DNA of 32,208 nt from Pseudomonas sp. UMAB-08 (GCF_900095225.1 NZ_LT607431.1:57214-89421); one strand, 5' to 3'. Shown: positions 16,536-25,796, counted from the stretch's first letter. Made by a program: numbers and translations. Notes: a model not told the origin generated them from the letters alone.

Positions 16536-17744
16536 TCAATCCAGCTTGAACGAAGCCTCTAACGCGCACACGCCTGCGAAGTGTTTGTAACCGCTGTGCC
16601 CGGTCACGTTGAACACGGCCGCCTTGTCCCACCAGTCGAAGTTGTCTTCGATGTGATCAGCACCGCCATGCAGGGCCAGGGTCAAACTGTAGCTGCCGGG
16701 GCCGACGTTGAGCGCAGGGATGGTCACTGTCAGGGTTTGCTCTACCCCAGCATTGACACCCAGGTCGCGCAGTTCACCACGCAACCAAGTATTGGTGCCG
16801 AAGATGTCGTAACCGGTGCGGTCCTTGAACATGAAGCCCAGGGATAGATCGTAGATTGGTTCGTTGGCTTTGATTTTCAGGGTCAGGGTAAGCGGCGCGC
16901 CGACTTCAAGCATGTGTGCGGCTTTGCCATTGCTGCTGATGGTCAGCTCTTCGATGCGCGCCTTGCCGTTTCCGGAGCGGCCGGCATACGGTGCGTTAAC
17001 AGCTTGGGCCTGCAACGACCCTTCTTCCTTACGGGCTATCAGCGAGTTATAGAAATCCAGTACATCGTCCGGGCGACCGTCCATAAGCAGCTTGTGATCG
17101 CCCAGCAGGATGGCGCGATCACACAGACTTTTGATAGCGCCTGGATCGTGGGAGACGAACAACAAGGTGGTGCCCTGCTCGCGAAAGTCACGAATCCGCG
17201 CAAAGGACTTGTGCTGGAAGTAGGCATCGCCCACGGCCAGCGCTTCATCGACGATCAGCACTTCCGGTCGCACGGCGGTGGCGACGCTGAACGCCAGGCG
17301 CACGAACATCCCGGAAGAATAGGTGCGTACCGGCATGTCGAAGTAATGGCCGATTTCGGCGAAGGCTTCGATGGAGGGCATCAGTTCGATGATTTCATCG
17401 CGCTCCAGCCCCTGCATGCGACCGGCCAGGGCCACATTCTGGCGACCCGTGAATTCAGGGTGAAAGCCCATACCCAACTCCAGCAGTGCAGCAATGCGCC
17501 CGGTGGTGGTGATAGTGCCTTCGGTGGGCATCGCGGTGCCGGTGATGAGTTTGAGCAGCGTGCTTTTACCGGCACCGTTGACGCCAATAATGCCCACTGA
17601 CTCGCCCTGCCCGACCTTGAAGCTGACGTCGCAGATGATCCAGTTCTGATCGCGCTTGCACAGCCCGAGCCACGTGCCCAGTGCGTGCCAGCGGCCTTTA
17701 AGTTTTGGATAGGCCTTCCCTACCTGGTCTACGAGAATAGTCAT
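16536..17744 (-). CDS. wzt: O-polysaccharide ABC exporter ATPase with C-terminal glycan-binding domain (Wzt)
   Basis: 402 residues. Walker A GVNGAGKST (54-62), signature-like YSSGMFVRLAFS (about 142-153) and Walker B VLIVDEALAVGD (162-173) define an ABC ATPase of the polysaccharide-export type. Residues about 255-402 form the extra Wzt C-terminal beta-sandwich (ending FNVTGHSGYKHFAGVCALEA). In known systems this domain binds the capped end of the polysaccharide and triggers export across the inner membrane with Wzm. The start lies one base after the wzm stop. The stop TGA is within 20 bases of the left end of the IscB element, whose predicted guide derives from this 3' end. The gene itself appears intact. 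Confidence 0.9.
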   Translation of the reverse strand: MTILVDQVGKAYPKLKGRWHALGTWLGLCKRDQNWIICDVSFKVGQGESVGIIGVNGAGKSTLLKLITGTAMPTEGTITTTGRIAALLELGMGFHPEFTGRQNVALAGRMQGLERDEIIELMPSIEAFAEIGHYFDMPVRTYSSGMFVRLAFSVATAVRPEVLIVDEALAVGDAYFQHKSFARIRDFREQGTTLLFVSHDPGAIKSLCDRAILLGDHKLLMDGRPDDVLDFYNSLIARKEEGSLQAQAVNAPYAGRSGNGKARIEELTISSNGKAAHMLEVGAPLTLTLKIKANEPIYDLSLGFMFKDRTGYDIFGTNTWLRGELRDLGVNAGVEQTLTVTIPALNVGPGSYSLTLALHGGADHIEDNFDWWDKAAVFNVTGHSGYKHFAGVCALEASFKLD

Positions 17745-17745
17745 G

Positions 17746-18555
17746 TCAGATCTGATCGAGTAGGTCGTTGTAGCTACGCTTGTACAGCAGCACAGCCAGG
17801 AGGAAAACGATAAGGCCGAAAACCAGTGGATAGATCAACGACCGCATCCCCACTGCTTCGCCCAACAGCGCCCGTTGCGCGGTCAATACCAGTGGGAACA
17901 CCGGATTCCATGACAGAAAGCACTGGACCCGTTCGGATAGAATGCTCAGAGGGTAAACGATAGGCGTGGCCCAGAACAGAGCTTGGAAAAACACGTCGGA
18001 CAATTGCCCGATATCGCGAAAGAAAACGTTCAGGGTCGCCAGCAGTGCACCGACCGCAATGCCAAGCAGCACGGTAATCGCCAGGATCGGCACCATGACC
18101 AAAATCGTCGGCATGATCGGGTAACCCGAAACCAACATGAAGCTGATCACCAGCACCAATAGAATCAGGCTATTCAGCGCGGCGGTGGCGATCACTGGAA
18201 TGAATAGAATGAATTTTGGGAAACTGGACTTCTTGATCAGGTTGGCGTGCTCAAGAAACACCCCTTTGCCGCGCTGCACCAGTTCCAGCAGCAGGTTCCA
18301 GATGATCAGGCCGGCACACAAGTAGATACTGTAAGCGTATTGGTGTTCGATACCTGGCATGCGCGCCTGCATGAGGCGCGAGAAGATCACGGTATAGATG
18401 AAGACCATGAAGATCGGGGGTACGACCAGCCATAAGGCACCGAACGTCGAACCGGCATAACGGCTCTTTATTTCGCGCAGGGTAATGGCGTAGATCAACC
18501 CTCGAAAACGCAGTACATCTTTCAATAAAGAGAAAACTGACAAGGTCGCTTTCAT
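17746..18555 (-). CDS. wzm: O-polysaccharide ABC exporter permease (Wzm)
   Basis: 269 residues with the ABC-2 membrane-protein pattern. A cytosolic N-terminus containing ITLREIKSRYAGSTFGALW is followed by about six hydrophobic segments, among them LVVPPIFMVFIYTVIF, FILFIPVIATAALNSLILLV, ILAITVLLGIAVGAL and LVFGLIVFLLAVLLY. REIKSRYAGSxxGxLW is typical of the Wzm/KpsM type. With Wzt it would move the undecaprenyl-linked glycan to the periplasmic face. The start overlaps the upstream glycosyltransferase stop (18555/18552) and the stop is one base from wzt, so the three genes form a tight operon. No Wzx/Wzy genes are seen in the window. Confidence 0.9.
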   Translation of the reverse strand: MKATLSVFSLLKDVLRFRGLIYAITLREIKSRYAGSTFGALWLVVPPIFMVFIYTVIFSRLMQARMPGIEHQYAYSIYLCAGLIIWNLLLELVQRGKGVFLEHANLIKKSSFPKFILFIPVIATAALNSLILLVLVISFMLVSGYPIMPTILVMVPILAITVLLGIAVGALLATLNVFFRDIGQLSDVFFQALFWATPIVYPLSILSERVQCFLSWNPVFPLVLTAQRALLGEAVGMRSLIYPLVFGLIVFLLAVLLYKRSYNDLLDQI

Positions 18556-19682
18556 TGTGTTCGGCTCGCCATATTCAGGAAAGTTCCTAGTTGTAGGGCC
18601 ACGTCATCCCAGGTGCGATAAAAGAGCTGAGCCGTTTTACGCTGGGCAAAAGTGTCGATGGCCTGGATAAGTTCGGGGAGGCAGCCTGGCTCAATGTAAC
18701 AGGGCCAGTGCCGGCCAGCTTCGCGCAACACCGGAATATCGGCGGCAATGACAGGACAGGCCTGCATCGAAGCTTCAAGCACGGGAAGCCCGAAACCTTC
18801 GTCTCTGGGCACATAGATCAGAGCAGTGGCGTTGCGGATCAGCCAGAGCAACGCTGGGTCGCTCAGGTTGGCCGCGTGAAACAGGTACTGATTGAGCAGC
18901 GGGTGATTTTGCAGACGCTCAAGCAACCGGTCAACCTGCCAACCGACGCTGCCCACGAACAGCAGACGTGGCTGCTTGCCCTGCGCCCATAACGCGTCGA
19001 ACGCATCGAGTACCAGATTGTGGTTTTTGCGGGGCTCCAGAGTGCCAATAACCAGATACAGCGGATCGTCTGCCGTGGCCGGGGCAGGCAGCAAATCCTT
19101 GTAGCTTTCGATTTGCTCGGCCGAGGGCATCAAAGTGCAGAAGTCGCCACCATGGGCCAGGACGTTGACCGTCTTTTGTAGGCCATGCTGTGCCAGACGC
19201 GCCAGCAAGCGGCTGCGTACTGCCTGAGTGGGTACAAACACTTGTTCGGCGCGTTCAGCGAGTTGGTAGAGGTGCTGACTGAAGCGTTGCTTGAGGCCTT
19301 CGCGAAACCACTCAGGGTGCTCCAGGGGCAGCAGGTCGTGAACCATGCCCACCAAACGCGCGCCACGAGCCAGCGCAGCATCCACCGCCGGCCATGGGTT
19401 GGCGTACCAGGACGCATCGAACAACAACAGGACATCGCCGTCGCCGGGCTCGATCAGCTGACCCGCGCCTTGCGCATGAACACCCAGACCCTGACAGGGA
19501 TGCGGCGCCAAGTGATCAAAAGCCTGCCATTGATCACCGTCGAACGTAACCGGCAGCACCTGGTAATCCCGATCGCTAAATTGACGTTGAGCAGCGGCCA
19601 GCAGGCAGCGCACGACACGCTGAATACCCGTGTGCAGACCGGATTCCAGCAGGCGCGTGGCGTCAAACAGAAGGCGATTCAT
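18552..19682 (-). CDS. Family 4 glycosyltransferase
   Basis: 376 residues from ATG at 19682 (MNRLLFDATRLLESGLHTGI). The frame stays open back to 19973, but that part covers a REP-like repeat and is not family-like. The C-terminal GT-B domain carries YLVIGTLEPRKNHNLVLDAF (about 207-226) and the acidic segment EGFGLPVLEASMQACPVIAA (about 290-310). The N-terminal opening is shared with the second module of the 962-residue protein (IDTSACLRDTANTGVARVVR), so the two are probably homologous. The stop overlaps the wzm start by four bases. The likely role is transfer of a 6-deoxyhexose or mannose-type sugar to the growing polysaccharide; the donor is inferred from neighbouring gmd only. Confidence 0.85.
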   Translation of the reverse strand: MNRLLFDATRLLESGLHTGIQRVVRCLLAAAQRQFSDRDYQVLPVTFDGDQWQAFDHLAPHPCQGLGVHAQGAGQLIEPGDGDVLLLFDASWYANPWPAVDAALARGARLVGMVHDLLPLEHPEWFREGLKQRFSQHLYQLAERAEQVFVPTQAVRSRLLARLAQHGLQKTVNVLAHGGDFCTLMPSAEQIESYKDLLPAPATADDPLYLVIGTLEPRKNHNLVLDAFDALWAQGKQPRLLFVGSVGWQVDRLLERLQNHPLLNQYLFHAANLSDPALLWLIRNATALIYVPRDEGFGLPVLEASMQACPVIAADIPVLREAGRHWPCYIEPGCLPELIQAIDTFAQRKTAQLFYRTWDDVALQLGTFLNMASRTQ

Positions 19683-19721
19683 GGGAGAGAGATTCCACCA
19701 ATTGAAATGGAATGAACATCC

Positions 19722-19797
19722 GTAGGAGCCGATTTGTTGGCGAGAAACTTGATGAAATAAGCCAGGTCTACCGACTCGACAACCAGTTGGCTCCGAC
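19722..19797. repeat. REP-like inverted repeat between gmd and the glycosyltransferase
   Basis: GTAGGAGCCGATTTGTTGGC (from 19722) is matched in inverted orientation by the arm ending at 19797 (CAACCAGTTGGCTCCGAC). The 23-base arms are about 30 bases apart. This is the form of a Pseudomonas REP pair. The remainder of the 300-base gap (19683-19980) holds no gene. A long hairpin here could uncouple expression of the secretion/gmd block from the exporter block. Confidence 0.6.
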
Positions 19798-19980
19798 AGG
19801 TTCGGCGATGCCTCCCACAGCTGAGTGTGTTCTGGAAAAGAGGGTTTACAGACGATACGGATTTCATCAAGGGCGATGGATGTTTTGCATACAGCGAATG
19901 GGTAAAGATACGACTCACCAGAAGCATGCACGCACGCCGTCAGAGCAAAAGGCCCCAGCGGCGGGCGGCACATGTGTCAC

Positions 19981-21027
19981 TTAGAAGGATTTACCGTTTT
20001 TAACACGTTCCAGATCGGCGTCAACCATCAACTGGCACAGTTGCTCCAGACTGGTCTTGGCTTCCCACCCCAGTACACGCTTGGCTTTTTCCGGGTTCCC
20101 TATCAGGAGCTCGACTTCGGCTGGACGGTAGAACTTGGGGTTGACCTGAATCACTGTCTTGCCGGTCTGGACGTCAATACCGTGCTCTTGATCAGCACTA
20201 CCTTTCCATTCCAGATTGATATCAACGGCCTTGAATGCCATGGACACGAAGTCACGGACGGATTCAGTGCGGTTGGTGGCTAAGACGAAGGTATCCGGTT
20301 CGCCAGCTTGCAGTATGCGCCACATGCCTTCGACATATTCCTTGGCGAAACCCCAGTCACGCTTAGCGTCCATATTGCCCAGTTCCAGGCGATCCTGCAG
20401 GCCAAGGGAAATACGCGCCACGGCGTCAGTGATCTTGCGGGTCACAAATTCTTTGCCACGCAGTGGCGACTCATGGTTGAACAGGATGCCGCTAGAGCCA
20501 AAGATTCCATAGGACTCTCGGTAGTTGATGGTCATCCAGTGTGCATAGAGCTTAGCTACACCGTAAGGGCTGCGCGGATAGAAGTCAGTGGCTTCTGTCT
20601 GTGGAACCTGCTGGACCTTACCGAACATTTCCGAGGTTGACGCCTGATAGAAGCGGATTTTCGGGTTAACGATACGGATGGCTTCGAGTAGGTTAACGGC
20701 GCCCAAACCGGTGATTTCAGCGGTGGTCAGCGGTTGGTCGAAGGACACGCCCACAAAGCTCTGGGCCGCGAGGTTGTAAACCTCCGACGGCTCGGCTTTC
20801 TGAAGCAGGCGGATACTAGCGCTCAAATCAGTAAGGTCGTGTTCGACCAACTCAAGGTTCTCGTGGGAGGCCACACCCAACTCTTCCAGGCGCCAGAAGT
20901 TGACCGAGCTAGTGCGGCGATAAGTGCCATAGACCTTGTAGCCCTTTTCCAGCAGCAGCTGGGTGAGGTAGGCCCCATCCTGACCGGTGATGCCTGTGAT
21001 AATTACTGATTTTCTGGTTGCATTCAT
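19981..21027 (-). CDS. gmd: GDP-mannose 4,6-dehydratase
   Basis: 348 residues, full length for the family. It has the nucleotide-binding loop GITGQDGAYL (12-21), the family signature TYRRTSSVNFWRL (35-47), the catalytic triad T131/E133 (QASTSEMFG) and Y155xxxK159 (SPYGVAK), and the C-terminal region FYRPAEVELLIGNPEKAK. It converts GDP-mannose to GDP-4-keto-6-deoxymannose, the branch point to GDP-rhamnose, fucose or perosamine. No reductase (Rmd) or fucose synthase lies nearby, but a DegT aminotransferase relic does, favouring a 4-amino sugar. The start overlaps the TolC-type gene stop by the ATGA arrangement, which places it in the secretion operon. In Caulobacter, gmd-type genes also sit beside the S-layer secretion genes. 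Confidence 0.95.
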   Translation of the reverse strand: MNATRKSVIITGITGQDGAYLTQLLLEKGYKVYGTYRRTSSVNFWRLEELGVASHENLELVEHDLTDLSASIRLLQKAEPSEVYNLAAQSFVGVSFDQPLTTAEITGLGAVNLLEAIRIVNPKIRFYQASTSEMFGKVQQVPQTEATDFYPRSPYGVAKLYAHWMTINYRESYGIFGSSGILFNHESPLRGKEFVTRKITDAVARISLGLQDRLELGNMDAKRDWGFAKEYVEGMWRILQAGEPDTFVLATNRTESVRDFVSMAFKAVDINLEWKGSADQEHGIDVQTGKTVIQVNPKFYRPAEVELLIGNPEKAKRVLGWEAKTSLEQLCQLMVDADLERVKNGKSF

Positions 21028-22436
21028 TGCTTCGAGTTCCGGTCGGGGACTGGGTCAGTTTTACCGTTGTTGCTCAACCATACGTTGACGCTTTCGACGC
21101 TTTTATCAGACAACTTGCCAGCCCAACGGTTGAGGATGAACAAGTTGGTGATGAAGTCATACTGTGCTTTGAGCAGGTCGCGACGAGCCTTGAACTCGTT
21201 CTGTACGCTGGTCAAAACATCCACGGCATTAACCACACCGTAGGCAAACGCTTTTTCCGATGCAACGCTTGATTGCGAAGCAGAAGCCAAGGCATTGTGG
21301 TTCGCGCGTATTTTTTCAACACTTGAATCAGCGGTCAAATATGCATTGGTGGTTTCTTTAACGACCTGACGACGGGTGGCCTCCATCTGTTGTTCCGCAG
21401 ATATTTGATCCTGCACCAGTCCGCGTACTCGTGCCGAAGTGGAACCGCCACTATAAATAGGGACTGACAACTGCAGACCAGCCACATAACTGTCAGTCTT
21501 GGGCGCCAGAGCGTTGTTATAACCTTCGTTGGTATTTTGTGCGCTCAGGTTCAGGCTTAACGTTGGATAGTGTCCCCCTTTGCCACCGCGCACAGCAGCA
21601 TTAGCCACATCAACACCACTGATCGTTGATTTGAGCGACGGGTTGTCGATTACTGCCTGTCGCACCCAAGTATCCAGGCTTTCGTCCGAGACCTTGAATT
21701 CAACATCAGTACGGATGCGACTGAGCCTCTCCGTGACCGGACGCCCGACGATTTCCGACAATGCAACACGGGTCAGACGAACCTGATTGCGCGCATCCAC
21801 TTCCTGGGCAAGCAGGGAGTCGACACGAGCCTTCATCTCGAGCATATCGGTGATCATGGCAAGTTTCTTCTCGTACAGGGCGTTAACCCGGTCGAGGTTC
21901 TTTTGCGTGGCACGCAGCTCAGCTTGAACCAGTTCAAGCTCATCATCGGCAGCCAATGCTGCAAAATAGCGCTGGGCCAGATCGACGGTGGCTTCAGCCT
22001 GGGCCTCTTCGGTTTCCGACTCAGTTTGTTTAGCAGCGCTTTTAAACTTTTGATAGTTCTCCCAAGCAGCCTTGTTGTATATGGCCTGGGTCAAGTTGAG
22101 GCTGTAGTTTTCGCTATTGTAGATCTGGTCAGTGAGGATATTGCTCTGCTTGATACGGTTGGCACCCGCATTGGCCGTGATTTGAGGCAACAGCGAGCCG
22201 AACGCTTCACGCGCATGCTCTTTACCCGCCTTCGCACGGGCGTAAGCCGCCAGTACGCGAGGGTCTTCAAGACGCGATTCGCGATACAGCAACATCAAGT
22301 CAGCCGAGTACTCATTGGCACTGACACTGGTAGGTGCAGGCTTTGACTTGGACGGCTCTGCGGTTTTCAGCTCAACAGCATGCACCGGCAGCACCAGTAT
22401 CCCCAAAATCAAATATGGAAATAGGCGCAAGATCAT
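21024..22436 (-). CDS. TolC-family outer-membrane channel of the type I secretion system
   Basis: 470 residues. The N-terminal signal peptide (LRLFPYLILGILVLPVHA) is followed by two homologous alpha-helical/beta-barrel halves typical of TolC/PrtF/RsaF: MLLYRESRLEDPRVLAAYA, LNLTQAIYNKAAWENYQKF and, in the second half, LQLSVPIYSGGSTSARVRGL. The YSGG turn before a long helix is characteristic. It forms the trimeric outer-membrane duct that joins the HlyD/ABC inner-membrane complex. The start overlaps the adaptor stop by ATGA (22436/22433) and the stop overlaps the gmd start, so all four genes are translationally linked. The expected substrate is the 829-residue protein about 20 kb further downstream. 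Confidence 0.9.
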   Translation of the reverse strand: MILRLFPYLILGILVLPVHAVELKTAEPSKSKPAPTSVSANEYSADLMLLYRESRLEDPRVLAAYARAKAGKEHAREAFGSLLPQITANAGANRIKQSNILTDQIYNSENYSLNLTQAIYNKAAWENYQKFKSAAKQTESETEEAQAEATVDLAQRYFAALAADDELELVQAELRATQKNLDRVNALYEKKLAMITDMLEMKARVDSLLAQEVDARNQVRLTRVALSEIVGRPVTERLSRIRTDVEFKVSDESLDTWVRQAVIDNPSLKSTISGVDVANAAVRGGKGGHYPTLSLNLSAQNTNEGYNNALAPKTDSYVAGLQLSVPIYSGGSTSARVRGLVQDQISAEQQMEATRRQVVKETTNAYLTADSSVEKIRANHNALASASQSSVASEKAFAYGVVNAVDVLTSVQNEFKARRDLLKAQYDFITNLFILNRWAGKLSDKSVESVNVWLSNNGKTDPVPDRNSKQ

Positions 22437-23758
22437 TCCTCGATCATCGATTCAGAAATAGCATTGCGCGCAGGCTGTATCAGATACTGCAGCATGGTGC
22501 GCTTGCCGGTATTGATCAGTGCATCGGCGGGCATCCCCGGCACCAGCTTGCGGTCCCCCAGCTTCTTCTCGCCTTCCTCGGTCACGCGAATACGCGCCAG
22601 GTAGTAAGCCGCGCCGGTACGTTCGTCGGTCAGACGGTCCGCCGACACTTGGATAACCTCACCTTCGATTTCTGGAGTGGTGGCGCTATTAAAAGCGCTG
22701 AAGCGGATCCGTGCCGTCTTGCCAACGCCTATACGGTCTATGTCGACCGGTTGCACATGCACCTCTACAATCAGGTCGGACACCGACGGTACGATGTCCA
22801 TCAGCGGCGTGGCCGCACGCACGATGCCACCGACGGTGTGCACGGTCATACCGATGACCATACCGTCATCCGGAGCACGAATGACGGTACGGCTCAGCCG
22901 GTCATTGTAGGCTGCGGTACGTTCCTGCAGGTCATAAACCTTGGTCTGGACTTCAGCCAACTGCTTGACCACCTCAGAGTTGAAATCCTTGGTCAACTGC
23001 ACGATCTGTAACTGGGTTTCATTAATCTGCAGGCGAGTCTTGATTATGGTCGACTGATGATCGGCGATCTCGGACTTGAGCATGTCAAGCTTGCGCTCCT
23101 GCTCCAGCAACCGTTGCTTGTCGACAAACCCTTGGGACAGAAGGTCCCGTAGCTCGATGATTTCACCGGTGTAGGACTTTCCGAGGTTGTTTTTCGTGGC
23201 GATCATGGCCCCCAGGCCCTTGATTTGCTCATTCAACTGGCCTATGCGTTCCTGCAGCACGGCCGTTTCACCCATGCGCGAGTTGCGCCGTGCATTGAAC
23301 ACCTGGGCCTCACTCATCTGGGCTTCCTGCCCGCGCTTGGTGTCATGCTCGATCACGTCACCGAAGTCGATTGTGGTTTTGCCATCACGCTCAGCGCGCA
23401 ACCGTGCTTCGGTGGCTTTGGCCGCAACCAGCTGACCACGGTTCATCTCATACTCGGCACCCACCTGGGAGTCATCAAGGACGATCAGCGGATCGCCCGC
23501 CTTGACGGTATCTCCATCGTGTACCAGCAATTCCTTGACGATGCCGCCTTCAAGATGCTGAACCGTCTTGCGGTAGGTTTGCACGGTCACGACACCAGGG
23601 GCATTGGCAGCGCTGTCCAGCGGTGCGACGGCAGCCCAGGTTCCGAAGATGCCGAAGACCACAAAAATAATGCCAAAGCCCAGACGGCGGGATTTTCGAT
23701 CAGAAGTTGGCAAGTCGTGGAAGTTGTCGGCGGCGGTAATAATCATATTTCGGTTCAT
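22433..23758 (-). CDS. HlyD-family type I secretion periplasmic adaptor
   Basis: About 441 residues from ATG at 23758 (MNRNMIITAADNFHDL). An AGGA box lies eight bases upstream, a better spacing than for ATG 23764 or the open frame back to 23842. One membrane anchor is present (LGFGIIFVVFGIFGTWAAVA). A lipoyl/barrel-sandwich half follows (VQTYRKTVQHLEGGIVKELL, with DGDTVKAGDPLIVLDD), then a long coiled-coil hairpin (about 130-270), the returning half (RTVIRAPDDGMVIGMTVHTV) and the C-terminal signature GMPADALINTGKRTMLQYLI. The HLEGGIVKEL and PGMPAD motifs are those of PrtE/RsaE/LapC-type adaptors. It bridges the inner-membrane ABC protein and the TolC-type channel. Confidence 0.9.
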   Translation of the reverse strand: MNRNMIITAADNFHDLPTSDRKSRRLGFGIIFVVFGIFGTWAAVAPLDSAANAPGVVTVQTYRKTVQHLEGGIVKELLVHDGDTVKAGDPLIVLDDSQVGAEYEMNRGQLVAAKATEARLRAERDGKTTIDFGDVIEHDTKRGQEAQMSEAQVFNARRNSRMGETAVLQERIGQLNEQIKGLGAMIATKNNLGKSYTGEIIELRDLLSQGFVDKQRLLEQERKLDMLKSEIADHQSTIIKTRLQINETQLQIVQLTKDFNSEVVKQLAEVQTKVYDLQERTAAYNDRLSRTVIRAPDDGMVIGMTVHTVGGIVRAATPLMDIVPSVSDLIVEVHVQPVDIDRIGVGKTARIRFSAFNSATTPEIEGEVIQVSADRLTDERTGAAYYLARIRVTEEGEKKLGDRKLVPGMPADALINTGKRTMLQYLIQPARNAISESMIEE

Positions 23759-23771
23759 CGACATCTTCCTA

Positions 23772-25511
23772 TCAGACGCTAGAAGGCGCTGCGCCTGCGG
23801 TAGCAACGGCGGTTGCTTTTTGTTGAGATTTTGCTTTCGCACTGAGTTCGGCCATCACTTGCGCCGTCGGCCCGTACATGCTGACGAGACCGTCGCTCAT
23901 GACAAGCAAGCGATCAAGCTGAGATAAAATGCTGGTGCGGTGAGTGATGACGAAGACGGTCGCCCCCGTCGCTTTCAAGTAATCGAGGGCATAGGCCAGT
24001 GCACGCTCGCCTACCTCGTCAAGGTTCGAGTTGGGTTCATCGAGGATGATCAGTTTTGGCGTACCGTAAATCGCACGGGCCAAACCGATGCGCTGACGCT
24101 GTCCACCGGACAGGTTGGCGCCATCGCCACCAATGACGGTGTCGTAACCATCGGGCAGCGTTAGGATCATTTCGTGAACGCCCGAGACTTTTGCCGCCTG
24201 GACTACCTTCTCCGGGTCGACTTCGGAAAACCGTGCGATGTTTTCGCCGATTGTTCCTTCAAACAGCTCGATGTCTTGTGGCAGATAGCCAACATATGGG
24301 CCTAGTTCAGATTTATCCCAATTAACGATATCGGCACCGTCAAGACGTACCGTGCCGTGCTGAGCGGGCCAGATACCCAAGAGCGCACGCGCCAGGGTTG
24401 ACTTACCAGACGCGCTCGGGCCAATGACGCCGACAACCGTGCCTGCAGGAACGGCAAAACTGACGCCTTTAAGGATAGCGGCGCGAGAATTGGGCGGACC
24501 AACAATAACGTTTTCCACCAGTACATGGCCTTCTGGCGCAGGCAAAGACATGCGCTGAGGCTCAGACTGCAGCTTGTCGAGAATTTCGTTGAGACGGCCG
24601 TACTGCCCACGTGCAGCAATGAAACCTTTCCAGCTGCCAATGATCAGATCAATTGGTGCTAGGGCGCGGCCCAACAATACGGAGCCAGCAATGACCAGAC
24701 CCGGAGCGATTTCATGGTTGACCGCAAGATAGGCCCCCAGACCGAGAATCAGCGATTGCACCATGACGCGGAAGGTCTTGGACAGCGAAGTAATTACACC
24801 GCCGTTATCACTGGCCACCGATTGCAGAAGCAGAACTTTCTTCTGACGCGACGACCAACGATTGATCAAGGTATCGAGCATCCCCATGGACTCGATCACT
24901 TCGGCATTGCGCAGGTTCTTAGTGGTGTAGAGGCTAGCGGACATGTTTTCTCTGTTGGCGTCAGCAATAGTCTTTCCGGTCACTTTCTCGTTGGCGTAGG
25001 CCAGGCAGACCAGAATAATCGCGGAACCAATCGCCACCCATCCATACCAAGGGTGGAACATGAACATGACTGCGACATAAATAGGCAGCCAGGGAGCATC
25101 AAAAAATGCGAACACACCATTGCCCGTCAAGAACTGACGCAAGCTAGTCAGGTCAGCGAGAGGTTGCGCCGATGCATTCATACCACCAGTGGCAAGTGCC
25201 TGTTTGAAACTGGCGCGGTAGACATCACGACTCAGGATCACGTCTAGCTTGGTACTGACCCGGATCATGATGCGCGAACGGATCCATTCAAGCAGGCCGG
25301 TCGTGATAGTCAAGACAACCATAATGATTGTCAGCATGGCCAGCGTCGAAATACTGCCACTCGTCACCACCCGACCATAGACTTGAAGCATATAGAAAGT
25401 AGGGACAAGCATCAGAGCATTGACAAACAAGCTGAAAAACCCGACTGATATGAAACTTCCTTTACAAGCTTTTAGTGCTGCCTGCAAGCTATTTTCATGA
25501 ATGGTGCGCAT
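23772..25511 (-). CDS. PrtD-type type I secretion ABC transporter (permease-ATPase)
   Basis: 579 residues from ATG at 25511 (MRTIHENSLQAALKACKGSF); the frame is open to 25559 but those residues lack family similarity. The N-terminal half has about six membrane segments (for example FFSLFVNALMLVPTFYMLQV and MLTIIMVVLTITTGLLEWI) and no C39 peptidase-like domain, as in the PrtD/RsaD subfamily. The ATPase half has Walker A GPSASGKST (about 364-372), signature LSGGQRQRIG (about 477-486) and Walker B LIILDEPNSNLDE (about 487-499). It energises one-step secretion of RTX-type substrates with uncleaved C-terminal signals. It is the first gene of the long minus-strand row. Confidence 0.92.
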   Translation of the reverse strand: MRTIHENSLQAALKACKGSFISVGFFSLFVNALMLVPTFYMLQVYGRVVTSGSISTLAMLTIIMVVLTITTGLLEWIRSRIMIRVSTKLDVILSRDVYRASFKQALATGGMNASAQPLADLTSLRQFLTGNGVFAFFDAPWLPIYVAVMFMFHPWYGWVAIGSAIILVCLAYANEKVTGKTIADANRENMSASLYTTKNLRNAEVIESMGMLDTLINRWSSRQKKVLLLQSVASDNGGVITSLSKTFRVMVQSLILGLGAYLAVNHEIAPGLVIAGSVLLGRALAPIDLIIGSWKGFIAARGQYGRLNEILDKLQSEPQRMSLPAPEGHVLVENVIVGPPNSRAAILKGVSFAVPAGTVVGVIGPSASGKSTLARALLGIWPAQHGTVRLDGADIVNWDKSELGPYVGYLPQDIELFEGTIGENIARFSEVDPEKVVQAAKVSGVHEMILTLPDGYDTVIGGDGANLSGGQRQRIGLARAIYGTPKLIILDEPNSNLDEVGERALAYALDYLKATGATVFVITHRTSILSQLDRLLVMSDGLVSMYGPTAQVMAELSAKAKSQQKATAVATAGAAPSSV

Positions 25512-25774
25512 AAGTTCAGAACTGCCACGGGGATATGTAAAAGCCGGCGAGTGTAGCACTCACCCAACTGACGAGAAATGAAAAATGGGTTGAGAAACTC
25601 CGACGAGCTGCTTTTTTACGCAAAACGAGTCCTTGGGTTTTTTCTTGCCCACCCTTCATTTGTAGGGGTAGAGTTCTCCGCCCTCCTATGCTCCCGGGCT
25701 GACTCTTCCTTAAACAGCTTGGGTTTCCAGCAGTCTCAGCCATGGACGAACTGGAAGTCGGTCACCACGCTCCT
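25512..25774. other. Intergenic region upstream of the secretion operon
   Basis: No supported gene is present. The promoter of the secretion operon should be here, but I could not find a well-spaced -35/-10 pair. The IS630-type element probably begins at a TA near 25774-25775, shortly after the transposase stop, so an insertion may lie within about 265 bases of the operon start. Confidence 0.4.
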
Positions 25775-25796
25775 AGTGTACTGTTTTCGAAATATC

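Noticed and set aside
19683..19973. N-terminal extension of the glycosyltransferase ending at 18552
   Set aside because: The extension covers a REP-like inverted repeat and shows no GT similarity. The family-like start is at 19682.
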